From positions 62,001-126,000 of the forward strand of contig WTXI01000017.1 in assembly GCA_022376515.1 (NCBI GenBank): a DNA stretch of 64,000 nucleotides, in the 5' to 3' direction. The notes under the pieces were generated by a model, which worked only from the letters and a program-made list of their open reading frames with translations, was not told where the DNA came from and did not search any database. Made by a program: the position numbers and the translations under genes. Shown piece by piece: positions 1-11,632 of the stretch. The stretch's first letter is position 1. The number at the start of each line of letters is the position of its first letter. Origin of the DNA: Lactifluus volemus (Eukaryota > Basidiomycota > Agaricomycetes > Russulales > Russulaceae).

Positions 1-167
1 TGACTTCAAGAAGTCTTGAAACTGGAGTTTCGGAGATACACGGGCATTTGTGTCATGTTGGAAATATAAAATTTGTTCGACTTCAATGTAAAGGACGGTA
101 CAGGGACGTGAGATAATAGATGTTCGAGAATTCATGAATAAGAATTAAAAATGCACCACTTTCCAGC

Positions 168-1557
168 TCAATGTTCGCTCACGAACACTGCAGCCATGCC
201 CATGCCCGAACCGATGCACATGCTCGTGGCGAAAATTCGCTTATTTGTCTGCTTCGCAATGTTTAGACCTGTAGCGATCTGGCGGGCGCCGGCTGGAGAG
301 ATAATCAACACTCTACACACCGCATCAAAGGAAAAAAAAACTCACTCATGCCGAGGGGATGTCCAATGGCGATAGCACCACCGTGAAGATTGACTTTTTC
401 GTAGGGTAAGCCGAGCTTCTCAATACAGTATACAGCTTGGGACGCAAACGCCTCATTAATCTCGAAGAAGTCGACGTCCCCAGCTGTGAGGCCAGTCTGG
501 CTGAGCACCTTGGGGATGGCAAACGCGGGGCCAATGCCCATGACGCGTGGGGGAACGCCAACAGTAGCGGCGGCAACGAACTTGCCAACGATTGGGAGGC
601 CAAGACGATTCGCGACCGAACGCCGTGCAAGGAGGACGGCAGCTGCGCCATCAGAAACCTGTGACGCATTCCCAGCGTGGGTCGACCCATCTTTCTTAAA
701 CGCCGGCTTGAGCTTTGAGAGACTCTCTGCAGTAACGCCGTCGCGTATCCCGTCGTCGGCCGCGACTGTAATCTCTTTTTCTTGCTCTGTCTTGGGATCC
801 ACCCAGCGGACCTTGAGTGGTACAATCTCATCACGAAAACGGCCAGCTTTAGCCGCAGCTGCAGCCTTTTTAAACGAGTTTGCGGCAAAAATGTCTTGCT
901 GTGCACGAGTGATGCCATAGTCTGCTGCCACATTCTCGGAAGTGATGCCCATGGGAAGAAGACAGTCCTCCGCGTCCTGGTTGGAAAGAACAGCGTCAGA
1001 CCAACCATCGGGTTGGGCGGTTGGGCCATAACCAAAGGTCATAGACTCGACACCAGCACCTATGCGAGATACGTTAAGAAGTAAACAGGGTAATACACGC
1101 CGATACGCACCAATACCGACATCAATCTGTCCAGATATAATCTGAGCCGCAATCTGATTGACGGCAGTCAGACCGGACGAGCATTGACGATTGACAGTCG
1201 CGATGGAGGTAGAAACCGGGATACCAGCATGGAGAGCGGCCATGCGAGCGGCGCTCGCACCACCGGCAGGAGGGAGAACGTTTCCAACATTGATGTCCTC
1301 GATGAGTGCGGGGTCAAGGTTGACCTTTGTATAGACTGCACGAAGGACACCTGAAAGAATCTCTTCTGGACGTGTGTCTTTGAATCCACCGCGTTTGCTC
1401 TATCAGGTAGAAAACATTAAAAAGAGAGGGGCGAGATAAATCGTTTGTTACGTACCTTGGTCATGGCCGAGCGAACGGCTGAGACAATGACTACATCATT
1501 GTCATTCTTTGCAGAAATTGCTGCCTTTCCAGACGCCGCACATTGGGTTCTTTGCAT
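168..1557 (-). CDS. POT1: 3-ketoacyl-CoA thiolase, peroxisomal type
   Basis: Catalyses the last step of fatty-acid beta-oxidation, thiolytic cleavage of 3-ketoacyl-CoA. Four exons fit: 1456-1557, 1111-1399, 346-1059 and 168-292, totalling 1230 nt (409 residues), close to the usual thiolase length. The nucleophilic Cys lies in NRQCSSGL, followed by GAGVESM, NEAFASQ, GHPLGMTGARQ (catalytic His) and the second active-site Cys in MCIGSGMGMA. The last donor is read as gtgagt just after GGC-ATG-A, which gives the expected GHPLGxTGAR. The first in-frame ATG is 1557; the reading frame is open upstream to about 1617 without another ATG. I see no convincing PTS2 peroxisomal signal at the N-terminus, so a short 5' exon before the tRNA may be missing. 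Family assignment is firm; the start is not. Confidence 0.9.
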
Positions 1558-1729
1558 TACTGTACTTGTACTTGGTTGAGTGTAGAACGGGGGTTGGAAG
1601 AAAGACTGCTTTTTCAAGCTGAGGAATCGTTAAAAGTTCAACTTACATGTGATAACCGACCTGCGGTGACCCGGCTGACCCGGATGCATACAGTATGTAA
1701 TAATAAATAAAATAAAAGGTCAAAAGAAT

Positions 1730-1812
1730 GGGCTCAACCGGGAATTGAACCCGGGACCTCCTCCAATTCCGGGGAACCCGAAGAAGGAATCATACTACTA
1801 GACCATTGAGCC
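1730..1812 (-). tRNA. tRNA-Pro (anticodon CGG) with an 11-nt intron
   Basis: Read on the minus strand it starts GGCTCAA and ends TTGAGCC plus discriminator C, giving a perfect 7-bp acceptor stem. The T arm is CCGGG-TTCAATT-CCCGG. The anticodon stem CCTTC/GGAGG closes a 7-nt loop TTCGGG..T with anticodon CGG. About 11 extra bases sit one nucleotide 3' of the anticodon, the canonical eukaryotic tRNA intron position. Length 83 equals 72 plus 11. It lies about 170 bp upstream of the thiolase start on the same strand. Confidence 0.9.
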
Positions 1813-2020
1813 GTAGTTTTATGAAAATTGCAACTATTGAACTTGATAATGCGCACCACGCACACAAGCGTACTGTAACTGCCAGTGACCGAGGCGCCAA
1901 CGTCGGCAAAGTGAGTGGCTGATTCATGGGACCCGCACAATATTTTCTTCAAACAATCACAGGGACGATTCGCATCGGGTGCGCCCCTCCATCTCTTAAC
2001 TTCGATAAACGTGTCTCAGT

Positions 2021-3587
2021 ATGGCAGTCTACCTAGATCGCAGACCTCCAACTCCAACTTGCCGCACATGATGCTCGCGCTACCAAGTTACATGCACGTC
2101 TCATCGCGACGCTTGACACCCTCGATTCGGAACGTCACGCATATGCCGAAGAGATTTCTCGTGAACGCCGCGAATCCGTCGCGCTTCATTCCCAGCTGCG
2201 TGTCGCAGGGTCCGAAAGGGCCGCTATGGAGGAGGAAAGAGACAGTCTACGCGAAGCTGTGCTCCATCTCATCGAGAAAGGCGCGTCGCCACATACGTAA
2301 CAAGGCATCTGCGGCTTGCTGAACGTTTTACAGTCGAGGTCTGTAACGATTATAGCCTTTGGCCACACAGCGGCCTCGCGTCCACGAGCTTGGCCGGTAC
2401 GTCTTTTGGCCCTCTGTGCAGTTTACCTTTCGCTCACACCTGCTTCATTTTGAGAAGACCCACCAAAGTCGCGTCATCCACTCGAACAAACGCAATCGAC
2501 ATGGACTGCGTCCGCCCGTGCGTATTCAGCTGCGCTAATCACTGCTTTGCGCGAGCAGTGTGAGCGTGAGCGCACAGCCCGTACAGAATCGCTGCGACGC
2601 ATAGCAGAACTCGAGGCGCAACTCGCCCGACGCGAAGCCGAGCTCGAAGAGCGCTACCACACGGCACTTACCCCCCGTGCGGACTCCCCCTTACCGGGTC
2701 TTTCGCGCGATGGTGCCATTCGTGTGTTACAACAGTCCGCGGCGCGAAACGAGGCGCTGACACATGAAATAGCTGGCCTCGTATTGAAGGTAATGCGGAA
2801 TTCGCGATAAATTGGCACACATTGGAAACCGACTCTCGTCTACAGCTCGAAGATGCACATGCGGCTCTAGAACCCAGTCCATCTCCGCCAATGACGCCGC
2901 CGCCGCTCCTTCGTCATGCATCGTCTCCGGAATTCCCGACACCCCAGCACCGCCGTTCTTCATCAGTACTATTCCATCCCCCCAGGAGCCCATCTCCAAC
3001 TTCCAGTTTGCCCGATTCTACGAGATCACTGACCCTACCGTTGTCTTTGACGCGGGCGACATCGTCCCCAGACAATATCACACGGCAGATAGCGGCGGTG
3101 GTGCAGGACCTGGCAAGCCTGCGTGCAGAGGAGCAGCGCATCCTCCAGGTTCAAAGGCAGACGCGTACCGTACCACTTCCACAACGGGTGAGTCGCATCA
3201 GCACGATTGTGGCTGCATTGCGTATATATTACTACTTGACCACAGGATGCTTCATCGAGCGCTGCTGTCGCTACAGCTTCCAAGGCCGCGTTTCAGCGTG
3301 TATTGCTTGTCGAAGAAGAGTGCATCCGGTGACTTGTATCGTTTCCCCTATTTGATGTCCCCGACTGAAAGAAAGTTTTTGCATTATGTCGTAGGCTGCG
3401 AGCTGAGCTCGCCGCATCTACAGCGCGCGAGTCGGCTCTTCGTGAACTGCTGGGACTGACCCCGCAACCCGTGCCTACGGAGCAGGACGTATTCGGGAAC
3501 GACGCGGATGAGGGCGAACCCATGGATCTCGCGACACCGTTGCAACCAACGGTGCTCCTCGAGCCGAAAGACCTATGGCCTGGATAG
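2021..3587 (+). CDS. Coiled-coil protein, multi-exon, family not recognised
   Basis: A chain of exons in changing frames encodes heptad-rich, Glu/Arg/Ala/Leu-rich sequence. The first block (about 2041-2296) contains DLQLQLAAHDARATKLHARL and SERAAMEEERDSLREAVLHL. The second (about 2460-2790) contains TALREQCERERTARTESL and AELEAQLARREAELEERYH. A Pro/Ser-rich linker follows (about 2845-3190), with an intron gtgagtcg..ccacag at about 3190-3246. A further coiled coil (VLLVEEECIR, then LRAELAASTARESALRELLG after a second intron) leads to an acidic C-terminus ending at TAG 3585-3587. The order of coiled coil, disordered linker, coiled coil suggests a structural or scaffold role, which is inference. 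The start codon is uncertain (ATG at 1927 or 2021) and one or two splice sites are unresolved. Confidence 0.6.
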
Positions 3588-4780
3588 GACGCGTATGGGT
3601 ATCTGGAAATTTATTCTTCTGTTATCACCTATCTATCTATCCATCTATCTATATTTACCTAAACCTTGCACTTGCTAGCTTTCGGATTCCTGTCTTGCTT
3701 TGTTGTGCGCTGTGCTTTGCATGTAACTATAACTATGCCCCGTCACTGCTTTGTCCTTGTTTTGGTTGTTTTGTTTGCACGTACTCTCGGGTTGACAACG
3801 GGGGCCTAATTACAGTCTCAAGTTCATCTAACATGGCTGACTCGTGTTCTCCCTGTTTCTGGCTTGTGCACAACCAAGCAGCAGTCCTGTACTGTTATGG
3901 AACTGTGTTCAAGAACGACTACAGCAACGAGCTGGTACTACGGCCGCGGTGCCGTGACTCTACTGCACTCTACGTACAGCGTCCGCTGGCAGTTATTGTA
4001 CAGCTCGAAGCGGATTCGTTCGTCAAATTCTTCCGGGTTGATTGCTGTGTCGTGGTACTATTCTATCTCCCCACGTTCGAGTGATTTGGATCGCGTCGGC
4101 GTATGATAAGTTTGGAGGTTTCATCGACTTTATCCTGGGGACGTATATTAGATGAAATTAGGCTCTTAGGCAGGTACCATCTGGACCCTGGATACAGTAT
4201 TTCAGCTCGATGTGAGTGACCTCGGCAAGCTTAATGTGTCAACGGTATAAATTACCGGGACACGGGCGGTGATATCTTTAGATCATCGTAACCTAGTCAT
4301 CGGCCGCTATCTCGCCATCTCGGTCTCCATCCCGATACCATCTATTTCCTTCGTTGTCACCGCGGCTTTTGCGTATGATGGCCATGGACACGTACCTACT
4401 CACAGACTTTCCTTATTTCAGAATTTGAGAACGCATTCACGAACAAGCTCGGGAACCCGTGATCGTGCACCTGCCCGAGATATGACTTTGGCCGACGATT
4501 GCGGTCAACTCTGCGCGGGGTCGATTGTTCGGCATTCGGTAGTTTCATGACCGAACTATGCGACGTTTCATGGCGCACGTGGGACAACGGAGCGCCTTAT
4601 CGAGATACAGGTCCCTTGGTGAAAGAATTTGTCAGTGAGCTGATGTGTGGCAGAGAGCGAGATCAAAGCGTGAGTGATGACATAATCCAACACCCTCTGC
4701 TGTCGATCCTCCTGGGTTTGGGTCGACACCTTCGACCAGGACAAGACAGACCACAGACGAGACCAGACCAGAGGAGAACG
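3588..4780. other. Intergenic: 3' flank of coiled-coil gene and BUD6 upstream region
   Basis: No convincing coding sequence. A short TATC-type microsatellite lies at about 3629-3654. The open frames are not supported by splice structure or by recognisable protein sequence. The last few hundred bases are presumably the 5' flank and leader of BUD6. Confidence 0.5.
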
Positions 4781-7700
4781 ATGGCAGTCAAGCAGCCAGT
4801 ACCGCCTCCATTCTCAACGCCATCTCCTCCCCCTAAAGTTGAACATAGAAGAACAACTTCCTCAAGTAAAGCACGTTCTAATGTGAGTCTCCTGATCGTT
4901 GTCCTTTGCCCTCAAATCTCCAGATTTACTCACAACTCCATCCAGCCTGTTGTCGAGTCTGCAGTTACACGTCTTCTCGTCTCTATTAAACAACTCTTAG
5001 AGGGTCTCACGCAATGGGCAAATTCTAATTCTTCTGAGGAAGACGTCAGTGATGTCTATGTCCGTCTGGGAAATGATTTCAACGCTGCGGTCGCCGCATT
5101 TGGTTTCTACGAGATTGACATGTCGTACGTCCTATGGTCCTGCATCATCCATTCTTATTTTTATGTCGCCACCCAGCGAACTCCTGACTTTCCCAGACGA
5201 TCTCCGCGCAGTTCTAGAAGACTGCCTTTCCGAAGAAGCCTCTCAACCTACCCTTGACAAGTACCTTCCCCAGGTGCGCGCCATTATCACCAGCTTACTT
5301 CAAGGGCTTCGTGGAAAGCAAACTCTGTTCCGCCAAGTCGTTTCCACCAATCGCCCTAAATCTGATGCGTCGGGCCACAGTCGCAGCGATAGTGGCCAAA
5401 CCTCTCGTTTCTCCCGGACACATTCTAGAAGTAAATCTTCCATCAACAGCACCGACGGTTCCTTGCGACGAGATACTCAGTCTTCCGTTGTGTCATCCAG
5501 AAGGAAGGGGCAAGGCTCCTATGATGCAGTACCCAACGGCGATGAACCCTTTGTCGGAGGGTTCTCTTTTCCACCCCCACCATCTTACCGTTCAAATGGA
5601 TCTGGCCGTTCCTCTGCTGACCAAAGGCCCCCATCTGCACCAACAAATGGCTTATCTCCATCGGCCACACCACCTCCCCAGAATGCCCAACTACCAGAAC
5701 CCGAAGTCGATCCCGAGGGGACGCCAGTTGCATCCAAAACCCTGCAAGTTCCCGCTAGTGTCAAGCGCTACTCACTTGTGGACAAGCCCATGCAACCCTC
5801 TTCGGTACAACCCCCTTCGGTGATCATCGACGATTCTTCAGTCCAGAGCCCGATAGAGCTTGATCGTGGCGACTCGCAATCTCCGCCTCCTGAATTGCCG
5901 TTGTCGATACCCTTACCGCTAACCCAGGTGTTGCAAGCTCTCTTGCCGCACTTAAACAGAGCGATGCTCTCGAGCGGCGCGCATCAAAGCGATTTTCAAC
6001 ATATAACATCTCTAAAATGACCGGCGCGCCGCGGGATCGCTCAGGCCTGGGCGGTGGGCACCCAAATCGTCGCTCTCTTGTCGCCGGTGGAGGAGGAGCC
6101 TTGACCGCCAAGGAGCTCGCTGCTCTTACTGAAGTAGATGAAGAGAGCGAGGAACCGCCCGCAATTCCGCCGGCGTCACCGCGACGTCAGCGAAGCCTGT
6201 CGCGTGGTCGGGGAGCTTCCATAGCAGAGGTTTCAGGAGAACGACCGCCCGTTCCTCCATTACCTCGCGCGCCATCCGTTACTTCACAACCTCCCCCCCG
6301 CACGCTTGGAGAGCCATCGAATACAACAGCTGCCGCTGAACCTACACCAAGTGTTCCTAGTAGCCCTGACGCTATCACAGTGTTCCTGCAAGTCGGACGG
6401 GAGGTGAAAAAGGCAAAGATGGAGCCTGGTCTAACATTTTCTTCCTTGCGAATGCTCTTCGTGGACAAGTTCGCGTATAACCCTGGCCAAGAAGATTTCC
6501 CTGCGATTTACATCCGTGACCCGTCAAGTGGGGTGCAGTACGAGTTGGAGGACACTGACGAGGTGAAGGAGAGATGCCTGTTATCTCTCAACATCGAGCG
6601 TGAGTACATCTCAAGCCACCTGAGTGTTGCCTGGTAATAATGTATTTGTCTCTTCAGCACTCGATCAGATAAAGCAGCATATCGATGTGCAGATCTCGAG
6701 CCTTGCCCAAGACCTCCGCGACCTTCGGAAAACAGTTGCAGAGAATCGCCGACCCTCTGTCCTGTTACACCCTGGACCTGTAATTGAGGATGATGGCATG
6801 TTGACCCCAGCACCAACAGATCGTCAACTACAGAAGGTCGCGCGGCGACTGTCGCGTCTTGTTCAGCGGGAGGGTATGTCAGCCCAGCCTGTGGCCAGCG
6901 CAACTCCTCTCGCACCACAAGAAACAGGCCAGTCATTGTTGCAACCCCAAGTGACAGGTTCATCAGTCATGTCCGACTACTCCGTTCGAATTGTACAAGA
7001 CCTTCGGACGCAGTTCGACGAGGTGCAGAACCTTAGACGCGACCTCGGAATAATGCGACAGCTGTATACAGAATTCATGAAACAGACGAAGGACACGTTA
7101 CTTGGGCTGCGTACACAGACACAGACGGTGCGACAGATGGCTTCGACACATGTACCTGGGGCGCGTGCGTATATCGACGCTGGAAAGACGAAGCTTGATG
7201 CGCGTAGCCAAAACGTGCTCACGAAGATGGAGGAACTACAAGACACTGTGGAGGGTGTCAAGGACGACGTCCTTAAGCGCCATGTATCACCGAAGCCGCA
7301 GGTGGTGCGCGCGGTCAAGGAGGGCCTCACGACCGTCGGGGCTGAACTGGAGAGTTTGAAGGAGCACATCAAGACGATCAAGCCGATGTGGAAGAAGACT
7401 TGGGAGGAGGAACTTCAGAGCATTGTCGAGGAGCAACAATTCCTCAACCATCAAGAAGAGTTCCTCGCCGATCTAATCGAGGACAGCAAAGCAGTCGCGG
7501 ACGTCTACGGCCACGTAGAGAAGGTTATCTCGATACGCGGCGCATCGGGCGGACGCGGGGTTCGGGGACGCGGGTACAAACCGCCCCTGCCGGACAAGGA
7601 CCACGGTGGGTTGAGTACGGTGATGCTCGAGATCCGGGGCGCGTCGGTGGATCCAGAGCGGCGACTAAAGGCGATCGAGGCTAGCCAGAAGAATCGGGAA

Positions 7701-7874
7701 AAGGAGCGTGCCGATCGGGCTGACGAGTTTGAAGAGGAACTGAAGGGTTTCGTCGGCGGGAAGAAGTTGAAGATGACCGGGGGCGCAGATGAGATAGAAC
7801 GCGTGCGGCAGCACAAGAACGATCTCACTCTCAAAGCGATGTTTAGTGGTAATACCACTCCCACCGCTTCGTAG
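4781..7874 (+). CDS. BUD6: Bud6/Aip3-type actin and formin-interacting polarity factor
   Basis: Bud6/Aip3 is known to bind actin monomers and activate formins at polarised growth sites such as the hyphal tip and septum. Five exons (4781-4882, 4946-5124, 5177-5865, 5928-6599, 6658-7874) total 2859 nt, giving 952 residues with phase kept at every junction. The N-terminal AIP3 signature is clear: VTRLLVSIKQLLEGLTQW, then VSDVYVRLGNDFNAAV, then TFPDDLRAVLEDCLSEEA and LLQGLRGKQ. A long Ser/Pro-rich disordered middle follows. The conserved C-terminal half starts near ITVFLQVGREVKKAKM, contains the DFPAIYIRDPSSGVQYELED block, and continues through long helical stretches (QIKQHIDVQISSLAQDLRDL; MWKKTWEEELQSIVEEQQFL) to a short basic tail. 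The 62-nt intron 5866-5927 is inferred from the frame change. Length and domain order match the family. Confidence 0.93.
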
Positions 7875-8853
7875 TAAGCGACCGGTCGCTTCCGTTGCTG
7901 TGTAGTTGAACATGGTGTGGGTTTCTCTTCATCATCTCAAGTGTCAATTGTTTGACATTTGTTTCGACCTCTGGATCACGCAAATCCTCGTTGCAATTCA
8001 CGATTGCTTTATATGACACCTTGATGTTTCCTCCACTCTCAGCCATTCATCCCTTTCCTTTCTCTACCGTTTGGCGTTTTTTTTTTGTGGCAACTTTTGG
8101 TTTTAATGTATTTAGGGTGATTATGAGACCTCTCCCTCCCCATGCTCACAGCTTACAATAAACTATCAAACAACTATTTCAACATTTTTGTTTTTCCCTA
8201 ACGCCTGCGGCCACTATTTTGGGATAATTTGTACGGGACATGACGCGCCGTATTCAGTCTTGCCCCAGTCGACTGTTAGTTGTTTGCCATCTTGAGACCT
8301 GTAACACAAGCACGGAGGTGAATCGAAAATCAGCCAACGGACGTGGTCTGTGCTGATGCGCTTTTCATACCACCGTGCTTGCCATCGCTGGTTCTTGAGA
8401 AGGTCTCTTTTGCATTGCGACTTACGGGATTCCCGTTCCTACCCGTTAACAAACTGACTGTGGGCCACCATAGGTAGCAATGTTTTGAAATGCAGCTTCG
8501 AGGACCCTCGTTCCCTCTTTAATGGTAAACGTGGCGGTCTCGGTATGATACATTGTGCACGTCTGGCGTCGCGTCTGTCGCTCACAGGTGCTTGTGTCCC
8601 CGCCCGACACTGAATGGGTTTATCATGCGAGGACTGATTTAAACATTAGCACCATCTTCTCTTCTGATATGTTATCGCGATCATTGAGTGCTTCAACCCG
8701 ATTTTTAGTTCCGGATGTCACTAGAGAAAGAATAAGATTGTGGATATGGAGGTCTGCCTGAGTTGAGTCGGAAATTGCTGTGTTCCGCAGTAGGTTTTCA
8801 TGCTAGTAAAGGCTGAGCGCTGAGCTTGATCACGGATTCACTTACCTGCCACC
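7875..8853. other. Intergenic, no gene recognised
   Basis: The T-rich stretch to about 8160 looks like the BUD6 3' flank, including a run of T near 8080. From 8160 to 8853 I see no splice-consistent coding sequence; this is taken as the upstream region of the next gene. Confidence 0.4.
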
Positions 8854-10332
8854 ATGAGCCTCGACCGCAACCTCTTTACTCTTACTGTTGTCCCCAATCA
8901 AGGTGACCCCACTGTCCAGGACATTACCCTCCCCTCAGGGGCGGTATATTATCACAAGCAGAGGGAAGGGGGCGCATCCTATCGAATCAATTTATTTGGT
9001 GAGCTGAGCTACTGCAGCCACTCTGAATCAAAGTGACTGGATCCTTGTGCTAGACCCAATGTCTCAAAGTATGCTCTCCTCGGCAACTGCTCCTCATGCG
9101 TCAAGCAGGCACAAAACAATAGAGCTTTACAACCCTTCTCAAGCTATAGAATTCAAGTCGACGGGTACCCTGACCTTCCGGTGGTGCTTTGACTGGCACG
9201 AGTTAGTCAATGGACCGATTGCATTCTCAGCGCGTTGTATCTCACTTTTGCTTTGGGGTACAGACATATATTCGAGTGGAAGAAAGAGGAATGCTACCTT
9301 GTTCGGAAACCAGATCCAGCCGTTCTCGTTGCGATCACGAAAGACCTTCCTGGTAGATTGAAGACCTCGACGATTCAAATTTTAGACTACAATCTCAATC
9401 GGCACGTTTTCTCGCGTTGTGTAAGGAAGATGGACTTGTCAATCAACGTTTGGTCTTTTTCAGATTTGAGATTGCGGACCGCAAAGGCTTGGAGATCACC
9501 ATCCTCACCACGCTTCTCACTTTCCAAGATCTGAATGCCTCGAACAACAACGCACCTTTGGAACCCGTAGTCCTATCACATCATATGGAGCACGAGACAC
9601 CACCTACCCCACCACCCCGCCCGGCCCCGAAGACAGGTATCGATCGTATCGCCGAGATGCACGCGATGCGCTATGAACCAAATGAGGTCACCATCAACGA
9701 AGAGGGCTCTGTTGAGGACTACGGGGAGTATGCGGAGGGTCTCCTTGCAGTACGTATTACAGCCCTGTTGAACGATGACCTGCTAAACCATTTGCGATAG
9801 GATGATGCGATGTTGTTCATCACTGTTCGCTCCGCCTCGCCCGCGGATGTACCTAGAGTCCTGCAAGTGGTTGAGCACGTGAAGCGTTTACGACACAAAC
9901 GCGGTAATGCCTCTCTAACCGTACATTTGTGGCGCCACTCATTTTGATAATTCAGAGGTCACAGCGGGGAAGCCATCCGAAGAACTTCACCAGTACGTCG
10001 TGTACGATACCCAGCCAACAGTGCCGCGGCGCATCAAACTTGACGGTCCCCCGTCAAACACGTATAGCCCACCGTCCAGTCTAAGTGTGCACCTGAGCAA
10101 GATTCCAATGCCCGAATTACGCCCGATGCCCAACCCACAAAAACCGCCGCTCATCCCACCAAAAGACCGCACCACCTCCTCAGGGTCTCCGCCGAGGAAC
10201 ATGTCTTCTTTCCCGCGGACACCACCCGCTCCTGCACCACCCCCCGGACGTCACTCGACACCCTCACCCCAACCGCAACAGGGAACGGCTGGTGCAAAGA
10301 CCGGCAGCTTTTGGGGTCGGTCCCGGAAATGA
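8854..10332 (+). CDS. Protein with beta-strand-rich N-terminal domain and Pro-rich tail, family not recognised
   Basis: The start MSLDRNLFTLTVVPNQG is well placed. Exon 1 is 8854-8998, exon 2 9054-9201, and exon 3 begins at 9264; the junctions read FDPMSQS and WHEHIFEWKKEE. The junction near 9420-9480 is not resolved. Later introns at about 9750-9800 (gtacgt..gatag) and 9906-9955 (gtaatg..ttcag) are clean, joining LLA to DDAMLFITVRSASPADVPRV and RHKR to EVTAGKPSEELHQYVVYD. The N-terminal 150 residues alternate hydrophobic strands with a Trp-rich core (FRWCFDWHE, FEWKKEECYLVRKPDP, IQILDYNLNR), reminiscent of tubby or LURP-like barrels seen in fungal proteins; that is a guess. The C-terminal third is Pro-rich and disordered and ends in a basic patch, GRSRK. 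Possibly a cytoplasmic adaptor. Confidence 0.65.
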
Positions 10333-11632
10333 TAACTTACCTAGAAGTCTTTTTCCTTATTTATTTTATTTTTTCTTCTTTGCTCCGGTGGGACATTTTC
10401 GCCGAACCGCGCGCGACCCTTGTACGTACCCCCATATCGTCTGGCACGTGTTTTCACACGCGGAGGGACGTGACAAAACACGTTTTTGTTCGTTCGTTTG
10501 CATTTGACAGTGCGCGTCGCCCGGTGGAAGGTTTACCGGAAGTTTCAATATATAAGCAAATTAAAAAGTTACTTGCACATGCTATACGACAATTTAACAT
10601 GTATCAGAAAAATCACATTTTTCCGAGCGGGGCCATGATCGGCTGAAGAGGAAAGGGGAAGAGGAAGCACTGACAAAAATGAATAAATTTGAAGTTTGAT
10701 GCATGTGTACGCATTCACGTACCGATACCGAATTAACATGGCGTGCAGGGTGATCGGTTGATGGGTCAGCCATCTAAGAATTTTATTTAGAGTCATTGTA
10801 CGCTGAGTGCGGGAAATGCGTGAAGGTGAAGCCTTCCTCGGTTCACCGTCCCGGTCCATCATCGATGCATCATCGATCATTGAGGGGCACCTCACCAGAC
10901 CCAAAGCGCTTCGCTCGTCCATCACCCGTCGCATGGCGCATAACCCTACCCTACCACTCATCTAACCCCTCTCTTCTTTTCCCCATAGAAACTCACGGGT
11001 GCAGTTTACACACACACACATGCAGCAGTCAACTCGTGCTGGAGTTACACGCTTGCACAATGCACAGCCCCCCCATAAAAAACATGGTTTCCCCGGCTAA
11101 ATTTTTGTGGTCGTGACGACAACGGTGATGGATGAGCAGCTCTGGCTGATCCTGACATTGGGCGCTGTGAACCCCTCGTCACATGTGAAAGGGTTGGTTT
11201 TCTTATATGGCAACAACCGTGGGGCAGTGGTCGTGAAATACTGTAGGTTATAATAGGGTCATGTAAGCGTGCTAGTCTAGAAACGAGCTAGGCTACTATA
11301 TCTTTGAAAAGACAAATGGAGCATCATGGCCCCATAAAACTTGATCACGGTGGAAAGTATTGGATGAGTATTAGGACTAATGACAAAAGTTGAGATTGAA
11401 ATGAGAGTGTATGATGATGAGATAGACAAGGGGGTGGGTAGGTAGACCTGCAGTGATAGATGAAAAGAAAACATAATGCAACGTATTGATGGGCTTTGCA
11501 CTGGGGCCAAGGTATCGATAAGATATGCTATAAACAAATGATGAGCCGCCCTCACAGAGAAAGGGCTAAAGGAGGATCGGCACAACATGTGATACGTGTG
11601 ATATGACAAACACCAACTCGAATTGACTGTAG
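10333..11632. other. Intergenic between convergent genes
   Basis: Contains the 3' flanks of both neighbours. A short CA repeat is at about 11009-11021. Open frames here are short and lack family resemblance or splice support. Nothing else recognised. Confidence 0.4.

Noticed and set aside
305..1243. Single 312-residue thiolase frame taken as an intact gene
   Set aside because: It reads through two introns: the YRRVLPCLLLNVSR segment and the C-terminal MSEFFFPLMRCVEC are intron translation.
1915..2322. Open frame of 135 residues (+)
   Set aside because: Overlaps in another frame the coiled-coil exon, whose composition and heptads are clearly the real coding signal.
8160..8853. Possible small gene before the proline-tailed protein
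   Set aside because: Frames are short, without splice-consistent extension or protein-like composition.
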